Positions 1-4,673 of a stretch of DNA of 7,880 nt are shown here, piece after piece. Every line of letters begins with the position of its first letter. Within the stretch, counting starts at the first letter, position 1. Under the pieces are notes generated by a model. The model did no database searches and had not been told where the DNA came from. It saw only the letters and a program-made list of their open reading frames with translations. The position numbers and the translations under genes were made by a program. The DNA comes from Patescibacteria group bacterium (GTDB lineage: Bacteria; Patescibacteriota; Microgenomatia; Daviesbacterales; UBA10151): the NCBI GenBank assembly GCA_018817205.1, contig JAHIUE010000079.1, positions 1 through 7,880 on the forward strand, written 5' to 3'.

Positions 1-351
1 AACAAGCATAGTAGTTGTATTTTGGAGTTTATCCTCTATTTCGCACTCCCATATAGTTTTACAAATCCACTGTTTTCCTTTCAATTCTTTTGCAACTTTT
101 TTATCTCTGGATACATTTTTATTGAGTTTTTCTTTCCAGAAAGCATTGTTCGTTTTAGGAATTACAGAATTTTTACATCCGTGTTGATGCCAGAAACATC
201 CATGAACAAATATCGCTATTTTCTTTTTTGGAAATACAAGATCCGGTTTACCAAATAGAGGATAATTAACTCTATAACGGAATCCTGATTTGTGGAGATA
301 TCTCCTCAATATCAACTCCGGTTTTGTATTTCTCGATTTGATTCTGGACAT
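1..351 (-). CDS. vsr: Vsr-type very-short-patch mismatch repair endonuclease (3' end beyond window)
   Basis: Vsr nicks DNA 5' of the T in T:G mismatches that arise when 5-methylcytosine deaminates at Dcm-type sites, starting repair back to C:G. The minus strand reads open from ATG 351-349 to the window edge (117 residues seen; C-terminus missing). The N-terminus MSRIKSRNTKPE and the later GFRYRV, GKPD and HGCFWHQHGC are family signatures. With a constant offset of 14 from E. coli numbering, the catalytic residues Asp37, His50 and His55 and the zinc ligands Cys52, His57, Cys59 and Cys103 are all present, as are the intercalating Phe53-Trp54. Val49 replaces the E. coli Thr63. A good AGGAG lies 7 nt before the ATG. 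The gene begins inside the methyltransferase gene in the +1 frame and overlaps it by 80 nt, so it is probably translated from the same mRNA. By comparison with E. coli Vsr I estimate that 20-30 residues are off-window. Recognition is confident; the function looks intact. Confidence 0.95.
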   Translation of the reverse strand, partial: MSRIKSRNTKPELILRRYLHKSGFRYRVNYPLFGKPDLVFPKKKIAIFVHGCFWHQHGCKNSVIPKTNNAFWKEKLNKNVSRDKKVAKELKGKQWICKTIWECEIEDKLQNTTTMLV

Positions 352-1372
352 ATTCCAGCTCCTGTGTTTTATTGTCAGTCTGTCCATTTATGCTTCGTAC
401 TTTAACAGAATCCATTGTTTTAATCATCTGTTTTGCAATTGCTTCAACGAGTGGAACGCAAAGAGAGTTACCAAATTGTTTATAAGCTTGAGTATCTGAA
501 ACAATAATCTTAAATGAATCATCAAAACCCATAAGTCTGGCGCACTCCCTTGGTGTAAGTTTCCTCGGATTTTTACCCTTTTGTTTTATAAGTATTTCCG
601 AGCCATCTTTATAGTATCTGGCACTCAATGTTCGAGTAATGGTATCTTTTTCTGGATCTATCAAACCAAATCCGAAACCATTACCTTTGGCTTTATGTTT
701 CGCAGCATAATTCTGCAAATATTTCCATAATATATCTGAAAGGGTATATTTTTTATCTACGTTTTCTTCCAGTATGTCAGCAATCTTTTTAGTTTTAGTA
801 GGAATTTTCGGAAACTGGAAATTAATATCGGGGTATATATCCTTTCTGAAACCGACTATAAAAATTCTTTCACGATGTTGAGGGACATATTGTTTTGCAT
901 CTTTTATCTCAATAAATAATTTATACCCCAGTTTGTTCAAAATCTCACAAATTACTTTAAATGTATTACCTTTATCATGAGATTGAAGATTTTTGACATT
1001 TTCGAGTAAAATGGCTTTAGGCTTTTTTGCCAGTAATATCCTTGCTATGTCAAAGAAAAGATTACCTTGTTTTCTATGTTCAAAACCATGTTTTCTACCC
1101 AGACTCTTATTTTTGGAAACTCCCGCTATGGAAAACGGCTGACAGGGGAATCCTGCCAGCAATACATCGTGATCAGGGATATTATTTTCGTCTATTGCCT
1201 TGATATCCCCGTGAGGTAATTCGCCAAAATTTGCGAAATAAGTCAACTGGCTGTGTTTATCCCACTCTGAAGTAAAAACACATCTCCCGCCCGTTTTCTC
1301 AAAAGCAGTTCTAGTACCACCTATACCCGCAAAAAGATCAATAAATGTAAACGAATGTTTATTTGATGACAT
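272..1372 (-). CDS. DNA (cytosine-5)-methyltransferase, Dcm/M.EcoRII/M.SsoII type
   Basis: Transfers methyl from S-adenosylmethionine to C5 of cytosine and protects host DNA from the neighbouring endonuclease. Numbering from ATG 1372 (366 aa), the motifs appear in order: motif I FIDLFAGIGG (10-19, SAM binding), motif IV GFPCQPFS with nucleophile Cys77, motif VI ENV (124-126), motif VIII QHRERIFIVG (165-174), target-recognition region about 200-270, motif IX RECARLMGF (275-283) and motif X FGNSLCVP (300-307). The stretch around 215-260 (LWKYL, GNGFGFG, TRTLSARYYKDG) closely resembles E. coli Dcm, so a CCWGG or CCNGG target is inferred. An in-frame ATG at 1429 would add 19 residues unlike the family; I prefer 1372 because motif I then starts near residue 10 and GGAAGAG lies 5 nt upstream. 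The gene overlaps the endonuclease gene by 14 nt and vsr by 80 nt. The last ~50 residues after motif X are an unusual tail that carries the vsr start. Confidence 0.96.
   Translation of the reverse strand: MSSNKHSFTFIDLFAGIGGTRTAFEKTGGRCVFTSEWDKHSQLTYFANFGELPHGDIKAIDENNIPDHDVLLAGFPCQPFSIAGVSKNKSLGRKHGFEHRKQGNLFFDIARILLAKKPKAILLENVKNLQSHDKGNTFKVICEILNKLGYKLFIEIKDAKQYVPQHRERIFIVGFRKDIYPDINFQFPKIPTKTKKIADILEENVDKKYTLSDILWKYLQNYAAKHKAKGNGFGFGLIDPEKDTITRTLSARYYKDGSEILIKQKGKNPRKLTPRECARLMGFDDSFKIIVSDTQAYKQFGNSLCVPLVEAIAKQMIKTMDSVKVRSINGQTDNKTQELEYVQNQIEKYKTGVDIEEISPQIRIPL
359..363 (-). promoter_or_regulatory. Shine-Dalgarno site of vsr inside the methyltransferase gene
   Basis: The minus strand reads AGGAG, then 7 nt, then the vsr ATG (351-349). 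It is one of the clearest ribosome-binding sites in the window and decides the vsr start, which otherwise lies hidden in the methyltransferase reading frame. Confidence 0.75.
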
Positions 1373-2129
1373 TGTTTCTCTTCCATCTTTCCATAGCCGG
1401 ATCAAGATAGTCTTTAAAGAATTGTGCAAAGCTCAATACATTAATAGCAGTCGGGTAATTCTTTTTCTTAATTATCTCCGGACAAACAATAAAGATTCTG
1501 CTTTTATGAGCTTCAGCTAATTGATTTGCACTGATTTTTTCATCAATTGTTGCAAGGAAAAATCCGAGACCTCTTGTACCTTCTGTAACTATTTGACGCC
1601 ACCTCTCTCGCAGAGTTCTTTTAGCAGTAAAAATGATACCATCTGGCGCATTTTTCAGATAATGATCATAAGAAGGCATTATAAAATCGGGTTTACCGTT
1701 AATAACCCGTTGTTCGTCAAAAGGATAATTAAGTTCCTTAAATAAGGCATTGTGTATGTTTTCAAACGATTTGCCAGCCCGTGCTTTTCTTGATTGAGCT
1801 AGAGAAAGAAAGAATTTATCAAGTAACTCAAAATACCGCCCCAAAATTTCACCTGTCTGTTTTAAATCCTTTAACTCACCGGATTTGATGAGATAAGTTA
1901 CGAAAGCGTTAATTACATCTTCGCCATACTTTTTCTGATATTTTAAATAAACCCTGTATATTTCTCTCTCTGTTTCATGAAGAAGCTGGTCAAAATTTTG
2001 TTTTATTTTTTCCTTTGTATGTCCGAATTTACCGGTAATCACTTTGGTTGCCTCAGCAGCAATTACTTTCTGCTCTGGTAACGTAATACCGTTATCTTTT
2101 GCAAATAATTTCAGATCAGTAATATTCAT
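1359..2129 (-). CDS. Type IIP restriction endonuclease, EcoRII-C/PspGI/SsoII family
   Basis: Predicted to cut unmethylated CCWGG or CCNGG DNA. The protein has 256 residues. About 1-110 is a helical lead with no recognised domain. RKARAGKSFE (114-123) begins the EcoRII-C-like core. The PD-(D/E)XK active site is visible as Pro147-Asp148 in GKPDFIMP, Lys170 in TAKRTLRERWRQ and Glu183 downstream. RERW (174-177) corresponds to the (K/R)-(D/E)-R-W element that EcoRII, PspGI and SsoII use to read CC:GG half-sites. EcoRII has about 400 residues with an N-terminal effector-DNA domain; that domain is missing here and the length matches PspGI-like enzymes, so simple type IIP cutting is inferred. It is the first gene of the operon, with the methyltransferase after it (14-nt overlap) and vsr third. 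No controller (C) protein is seen. There is no clear Shine-Dalgarno before ATG 2129. Central W versus N cannot be decided from the sequence. Confidence 0.9.
   Translation of the reverse strand: MNITDLKLFAKDNGITLPEQKVIAAEATKVITGKFGHTKEKIKQNFDQLLHETEREIYRVYLKYQKKYGEDVINAFVTYLIKSGELKDLKQTGEILGRYFELLDKFFLSLAQSRKARAGKSFENIHNALFKELNYPFDEQRVINGKPDFIMPSYDHYLKNAPDGIIFTAKRTLRERWRQIVTEGTRGLGFFLATIDEKISANQLAEAHKSRIFIVCPEIIKKKNYPTAINVLSFAQFFKDYLDPAMERWKRNNVIK
1378..1384 (-). promoter_or_regulatory. Probable Shine-Dalgarno site of the methyltransferase gene
   Basis: GGAAGAG on the minus strand ends 5 nt before ATG 1372-1370, inside the 3' end of the endonuclease gene. It supports 1372 rather than 1429 as the start and suggests translation coupled to the upstream cistron. 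Confidence 0.5.
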
Positions 2130-2186
2130 CTAATTTATATTACTCTTTCTGTCGAATTTCATAAAGAAGAAATTTATTATTATTAC

Positions 2187-2215
2187 TTTATAATCCAAAT
2201 AAATACCGAAGTCAA
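2187..2215 (-). promoter_or_regulatory. Sigma70-type promoter of the restriction-modification-vsr operon
   Basis: On the minus strand TTGACT (2215-2210) and TATAAA (2192-2187) are separated by exactly 17 nt; each matches consensus at 5 of 6 positions. Transcription would start near 2180, leaving a leader of about 50 nt before the endonuclease ATG at 2129. It is the only near-consensus promoter I see upstream of that gene. Confidence 0.65.
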
Positions 2216-2254
2216 TTAATACAAAATACGTCAAATAAGATCATATTTTTCTTA

Positions 2255-2294
2255 CCTAAGCGCCAAGGGCAAACTCTGCTCATTATTGCACAAA
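2255..2294 (-). repeat. Shared upstream element, copy 1 (before the restriction operon)
   Basis: Aligns without gaps to 3171-3210 (31 of 40 identical by eye) and contains the 18-bp core TGCTCATTATTGCACAAA at 2277-2294. In the minus-strand direction the core reads as an extended -10 (TGC then AATAAT). It lies about 60 nt upstream of the -35 box of the restriction-operon promoter, so here it is more likely an operator or a relic than that operon's main promoter. Confidence 0.6.
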
Positions 2295-2308
2295 AGAGGT
2301 CGAGAATA

Positions 2309-2338
2309 AAGAATTAAGCATCAAGAATTAAGCTTAAT
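2309..2338. repeat. 11-bp direct repeat plus 12-bp palindrome
   Basis: AAGAATTAAGC occurs at 2309-2319 and again at 2323-2333 (14-bp period). The second copy runs into the perfect palindrome ATTAAGCTTAAT at 2327-2338. No function can be assigned. Confidence 0.45.
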
Positions 2339-2342
2339 AATC

Positions 2343-2386
2343 TGACAGGGTGTCAAGACACAATCAGTTCACGTGATTGTGTCAAG
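2343..2386. repeat. Cluster of inverted repeats built on GTGTC/GACAC
   Basis: TGACA-GGG-TGTCA (2343-2355) is followed by a perfect 10-bp inverted repeat, GACACAATCA (2357-2366) and TGATTGTGTC (2374-2383), with a 7-nt spacer. GTGTCAAG also recurs directly at 2350-2357 and 2379-2386. There is no T-run after the stem on either strand, so it is not a typical terminator; it looks more like overlapping protein-binding dyads. The minus strand contains TTGACA twice but no good -10 at a proper distance. Confidence 0.55.
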
Positions 2387-2470
2387 TGGGTCAAAATGGA
2401 TCATTTCAAGGTTGCTTGTTTGGGGTATATTTGTATATTTGTTTAGAATGTGATAGTATATTATTACAAA

Positions 2471-2537
2471 GACCCTGTTTCCGAATTGTCACCGTATGGT
2501 GCGCGTTCCAAACTAACGTTTGGATAGGAACAGGGTC
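2471..2537. repeat. 67-nt branched palindromic element
   Basis: The outer arms GACCCTGTT-T-CC (2471-2482) and GGAACAGGGTC (2527-2537) pair over 11 bp with one bulged T. They enclose two perfect hairpins: CACC-GTAT-GGTG (2490-2501) and CCAAAC-TAAC-GTTTGG (2508-2523). It ends 3 nt beyond the DUF3800 stop codon. On the minus strand it could act as a structured 3' end of that transcript, although only a short TTTGT follows. It may instead be a REP-like element moved by an IS200/IS605-type transposase; no transposase is in the window. Confidence 0.6.
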
Positions 2538-2540
2538 GAA

Positions 2541-3164
2541 TCATTTAAAATCCCAAATATCCTCAACTCTTTTTAATTTTTCGAATTTATCAAGATAATC
2601 TTTATTTTTACCGATGAAGGCTGCATGTATACTACCTGCTATCACATCTGCAAGCTGGATTAAAGTATTCTGCTTTGAATCGGCAAATTTCAAATCGCTA
2701 AATATTTTGTTATTTTTATTATCCAGTTCCCTGCTTAAATATGATCTTAATTGGTTACGTAAAGATTTTTCTCCGCGCTTATCAAATTTTAACTTAGCCT
2801 TTTTGATAAATCCTTTACTCTGTTTAAGAACCTGCATAATGATATAGTTATAAAAATCTTCCTTATAATTTCGCAGTCTCGGACTATGAATGAACTCTTT
2901 CCGAACAACTATTGCCCGTATGCGAAAGTTAAAATTCCTAACTGTCTCAATAAATTGTTTCTTAAAATTTTTATCCATTTTGTTAAATTTGAATTCATAA
3001 TAATCTGAAACTTTTAATTTTCTTCGTAGTTCCTTAATTGCAAGTGAAGTTTTCTCGGCTTCCAGCGGGTCATCAAATATCGCAAGCGCTATAACAAAGC
3101 ACTTGCTTGAACCTTTTTCCAATTTAAATCCGGGATCTCCGGAATCATCAATAAAGACTAACAT
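2541..3164 (-). CDS. DUF3800 domain protein (predicted RNase H-like nuclease)
   Basis: 207 residues, the usual length for DUF3800 (Pfam PF12686), a family with a predicted RNase H-like fold and no settled biological role; members often sit among defence or mobile genes. The N-terminal FIDDSGDPGF (4-13) is the family hallmark on the first strand. Candidate metal-binding acids follow in order: Asp6/Asp7, Glu57 in YEFKF, Asp128 in KFDKRG and Asp173 in QLADVIAGSI. The middle (about 90-150) is Lys/Arg-rich, consistent with nucleic-acid contact. No signal peptide or membrane segment is seen. It starts 34 nt after the fic stop codon, and a copy of the shared element fills the gap and overlaps the fic 3' end. 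There is no Shine-Dalgarno. Family assignment is firm; nuclease activity and substrate are inference. Confidence 0.88.
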   Translation of the reverse strand: MLVFIDDSGDPGFKLEKGSSKCFVIALAIFDDPLEAEKTSLAIKELRRKLKVSDYYEFKFNKMDKNFKKQFIETVRNFNFRIRAIVVRKEFIHSPRLRNYKEDFYNYIIMQVLKQSKGFIKKAKLKFDKRGEKSLRNQLRSYLSRELDNKNNKIFSDLKFADSKQNTLIQLADVIAGSIHAAFIGKNKDYLDKFEKLKRVEDIWDFK

Positions 3165-3170
3165 TTTTTA

Positions 3171-3210
3171 TCTAAGTGCCAAGCGTGGGCTTTGCTCATT
3201 ATGGCACAAA
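3171..3210 (-). repeat. Shared upstream element, copy 2 (before the DUF3800 gene)
   Basis: Contains the core TGCTCATTATGGCACAAA (3193-3210) and overlaps the last 12 nt of fic, including its TAA (3201-3199). GTGCCA (3176-3181) and TGGCAC (3203-3208) form a perfect 6-bp dyad, which encloses AAGC-GTGG-GCTT (3182-3191 region). In the minus direction TGC-CATAAT gives an extended -10 at 3206-3198, predicting transcription from about 3191 and a leader of about 27 nt before the DUF3800 ATG. No -35 box is visible. Confidence 0.6.
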
Positions 3211-4194
3211 TACAGCAATTTTATAATATGTGCCTTTTGTTTCACCAATTTTAATTACTAATTTTTTATTTATTAATTTTTTTAAATCATAACTTAATGT
3301 CCGGGAAGGCACTTTTAGAAACCTTCTTTTAATTTCATCAAAGGAAATAACATTGTGATCTTTTATAATGTTGTAAATTTCCTCCTGCCGCGGAGGAAGA
3401 AAAATTGTTTTATCTTTTTTGAGTTCTTCTTCTATCACCAGCTTTACTTCATTTGTTTGTGCTAAATATGCTTCAAGCATAAAAATCAGATAATCATTAG
3501 GCTTAGATAAACCATTATCCAAATGAAAATAATATTCTTCTTTATGTTTATCTAAATATTCTTCAAACGGAATAAATGATGAGTTAATTTTTTGTTTGGA
3601 TTTTAAAATGGCATAAATTAACAGTCTCCCTACCCTTCCGTTACCATCTAAAAATGGATGAATTTTTTCAAATATTAAATGAGCAATAAAAGCTTTAACC
3701 AAAGGAAATTTTTCCTCCCGTAAGTTGCAATAATTTAATAACTGTTTTATAAGTTGAGGGATTTTAACCGGAGAGGGAGTAATATAAACAGCTACACCGG
3801 CAGTATTAAAAATCGCCCCACTCTCCTGCCTGTAATTGTCAGTTTGGTCTGGTAATCCGGTCATGATAATCGAATGCATAGCAAATAATATTTTTGAGGA
3901 AATCGCACTTGAAACCCGGATATTTTTTTTGATAAATTCCAAGGCTTTCAGAAGATTCAAAACCTCTTTTTTTTCAACCTTTTCATCATCTGAGAAATTA
4001 ATTTGTTCAGGAAGTAATGGATTGCCCTCAATTCTGGCAGAATAAAGAGAGCTTTTAAGCAGGCTTGTCCTTTGAATTTTATTGCTTATGCCGGCAGGCA
4101 GGCTTAATGATGAAAGATAAATTAAATTAGCGTCAATTTTAGAGATTAGTTCCAGTATTTGTGAGGTAATTTTGTACTTTGGCGGGATAACCAT
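3199..4194 (-). CDS. fic: Class II Fic family protein (predicted AMP-transferase) with C-terminal winged helix
   Basis: Fic enzymes usually transfer AMP from ATP to a hydroxyl side chain of a target protein. The 331-residue protein has an N-terminal helical part with the inhibitory motif Ser52-x3-Glu56-Gly57-Asn58, whose glutamate blocks productive ATP binding (class II). A flap is visible around VYITPSP (136-142), and the complete core motif HPFLDGNGRVGR (179-190) has catalytic His179, Asp183, Asn185, Arg187 and Arg190. A C-terminal winged helix-turn-helix (about 266-328, starting LPPRQEEIYNII) suggests DNA binding and perhaps autoregulation. No separate antitoxin gene is needed for this class and none is seen. 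The upstream region carries phased decamer repeats, good candidates for its own operator. There is no Shine-Dalgarno near ATG 4194. It is followed after 34 nt by the DUF3800 gene. All key residues are present; the target protein is unknown. Confidence 0.93.
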   Translation of the reverse strand: MVIPPKYKITSQILELISKIDANLIYLSSLSLPAGISNKIQRTSLLKSSLYSARIEGNPLLPEQINFSDDEKVEKKEVLNLLKALEFIKKNIRVSSAISSKILFAMHSIIMTGLPDQTDNYRQESGAIFNTAGVAVYITPSPVKIPQLIKQLLNYCNLREEKFPLVKAFIAHLIFEKIHPFLDGNGRVGRLLIYAILKSKQKINSSFIPFEEYLDKHKEEYYFHLDNGLSKPNDYLIFMLEAYLAQTNEVKLVIEEELKKDKTIFLPPRQEEIYNIIKDHNVISFDEIKRRFLKVPSRTLSYDLKKLINKKLVIKIGETKGTYYKIAVFVP

Positions 4195-4217
4195 AACTAG
4201 ATTACTTTACCAAATCC

Positions 4218-4275
4218 TGCTAAATATTGCCAGATATTGCTTAATCTTGCGAGATCTTGCTCATTATTGCACAAA
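4218..4275 (-). repeat. Helically phased decamer array upstream of fic (shared element, copy 3)
   Basis: TGC recurs at 4218, 4228, 4238, 4248, 4258 and 4268, exactly every 10 bp. The first five units fit TGCNNNATNT closely; the sixth starts ACAAAGT after TGC. The last part is the shared core TGCTCATTATTGCACAAA (4258-4275). In the minus direction TGC-AATAAT (4271-4263) reads as an extended -10, placing transcription near 4256 and the other repeats between that start and the fic ATG, where a bound protein would block expression. Confidence 0.65.
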
Positions 4276-4279
4276 GTAT

Positions 4280-4314
4280 GGTTAGGGTCTAGGGTATAGG
4301 GTTTAGGGTATAGT
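4280..4314. repeat. Telomere-like 7-bp tandem repeat (GTNTAGG x5)
   Basis: Five heptamers in a row: GGTTAGG, GTCTAGG, GTATAGG, GTTTAGG and GTATAGT. It lies between the stop codon of the 96-residue gene and the decamer array. It is probably a small minisatellite in the intergenic gap; no coding or RNA role is visible. Confidence 0.7.
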
Positions 4315-4324
4315 GGACAATGAT

Positions 4325-4615
4325 TTAAGAACTTGGGATTGTTTTGGGGCGAATAATGAATCTTCCGGGCGGGACCAGTTGTTCTAACTGGGTAGACCCT
4401 TCTTCAAACTGCATCCCCGGATTGGAAAGCTGTTGCAGAGCCAGCATAATATAAACCTGACTGCATCGTTTTTGAGCTTCTTCGGCGCTGATTTTTTTTC
4501 CGGCTACTGCATTGCGAAAACCCTGACAAACTTCCGCAAAAACCTCTCCGAAATTGGCTTCAGGAGAAAGAGTGACCGATGTTATTTGCAATGCTTGGTC
4601 GATTTCTAGACTCAT
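4325..4615 (-). CDS. Small protein of unknown function (96 aa)
   Basis: I do not recognise this protein. It is hydrophilic, probably mostly helical in residues 20-65 and then Pro-rich at the end (VPPGRFIIRP). It has two cysteines (Cys30, Cys51) and no signal peptide, membrane segment or known motif. Support for its being real: a perfect TATAAT box with a fair -35 sits just upstream, it fills the gap without a competing frame, and it is divergent from the flippase gene. The ATG at 4615 has no Shine-Dalgarno and the predicted transcript starts only a few bases before it, so the mRNA may be leaderless. It could regulate or assist the polysaccharide genes, but nothing in the sequence shows that. 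Confidence 0.65.
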   Translation of the reverse strand: MSLEIDQALQITSVTLSPEANFGEVFAEVCQGFRNAVAGKKISAEEAQKRCSQVYIMLALQQLSNPGMQFEEGSTQLEQLVPPGRFIIRPKTIPSS

Positions 4616-4624
4616 AGAAAAAAG

Positions 4625-4653
4625 ATTATAGATAAAATTATCATAAAAGTAAA
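4625..4653 (-). promoter_or_regulatory. Promoter of the 96-aa gene
   Basis: Minus strand TTTACT (4653-4648; 4 of 6) and a perfect TATAAT (4630-4625) are 17 nt apart. The predicted start, about 4618, is within a few bases of ATG 4615, pointing to a leaderless or very short-leader mRNA. Confidence 0.6.
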
Positions 4654-4658
4654 ATAAT

Positions 4659-4667
4659 TGTTACAAT
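4659..4667 (+). promoter_or_regulatory. Possible extended -10 promoter of the flippase gene
   Basis: TG-T-TACAAT (5 of 6 to TATAAT, with the extended TGn). The expected start, about 4674, coincides with the GTG start codon, so the transcript would be leaderless. No convincing -35 is seen. It is back-to-back with the promoter of the 96-aa gene. Confidence 0.35.
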
Positions 4668-4673
4668 TGGTGA

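Larger units (their letters stand above)
2130..2540. other. 411-bp gene-free region rich in inverted repeats
   Basis: No convincing gene is present. Reading left to right it holds: the leader and promoter of the restriction operon (2130-2215); a 40-nt repeat element shared with 3171-3210 (2255-2294); an 11-bp direct repeat and a 12-bp palindrome (2309-2338); a cluster of GTGTC/GACAC dyads (2343-2386); an unstructured AT-rich stretch (about 2390-2470); and a branched palindromic element (2471-2537) ending just before the DUF3800 stop codon. Confidence 0.8.

Noticed and set aside
22..258. Plus-strand open frame of 78 codons near the left edge
   Set aside because: It is the complement of vsr, whose conserved motifs and catalytic residues are clear on the minus strand.
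1373..1429. Longer methyltransferase start at ATG 1429
   Set aside because: The extra 19 residues do not resemble the family, lie inside the endonuclease gene and lack a ribosome-binding site; ATG 1372 has GGAAGAG 5 nt upstream.
2351..2356. TTGACA on the minus strand as -35 of the restriction operon
   Set aside because: The best -10 at 18 nt is only CTTAAT; the TTGACT/TATAAA pair at 2187-2215 is much better and closer to the gene.
2471..2537. Integron attC site or tRNA-like gene
   Set aside because: The ends do not have the RYYYAAC/GTTRRRY core sites of attC, no integrase is present, and there is no tRNA anticodon arm, T-loop or CCA-type geometry.
2377..2598. Plus-strand open frame of 73 codons across the palindromic region
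   Set aside because: It runs through the branched palindrome and into the antisense of the DUF3800 gene, and its translation has no recognisable protein features.
4218..4275. CRISPR array
   Set aside because: The unit is only 10 bp with no separate spacers; it is a short phased repeat.
4280..4314. True telomere or linear replicon end
   Set aside because: Only five degenerate heptamers, located inside a continuous bacterial sequence between genes on both sides.
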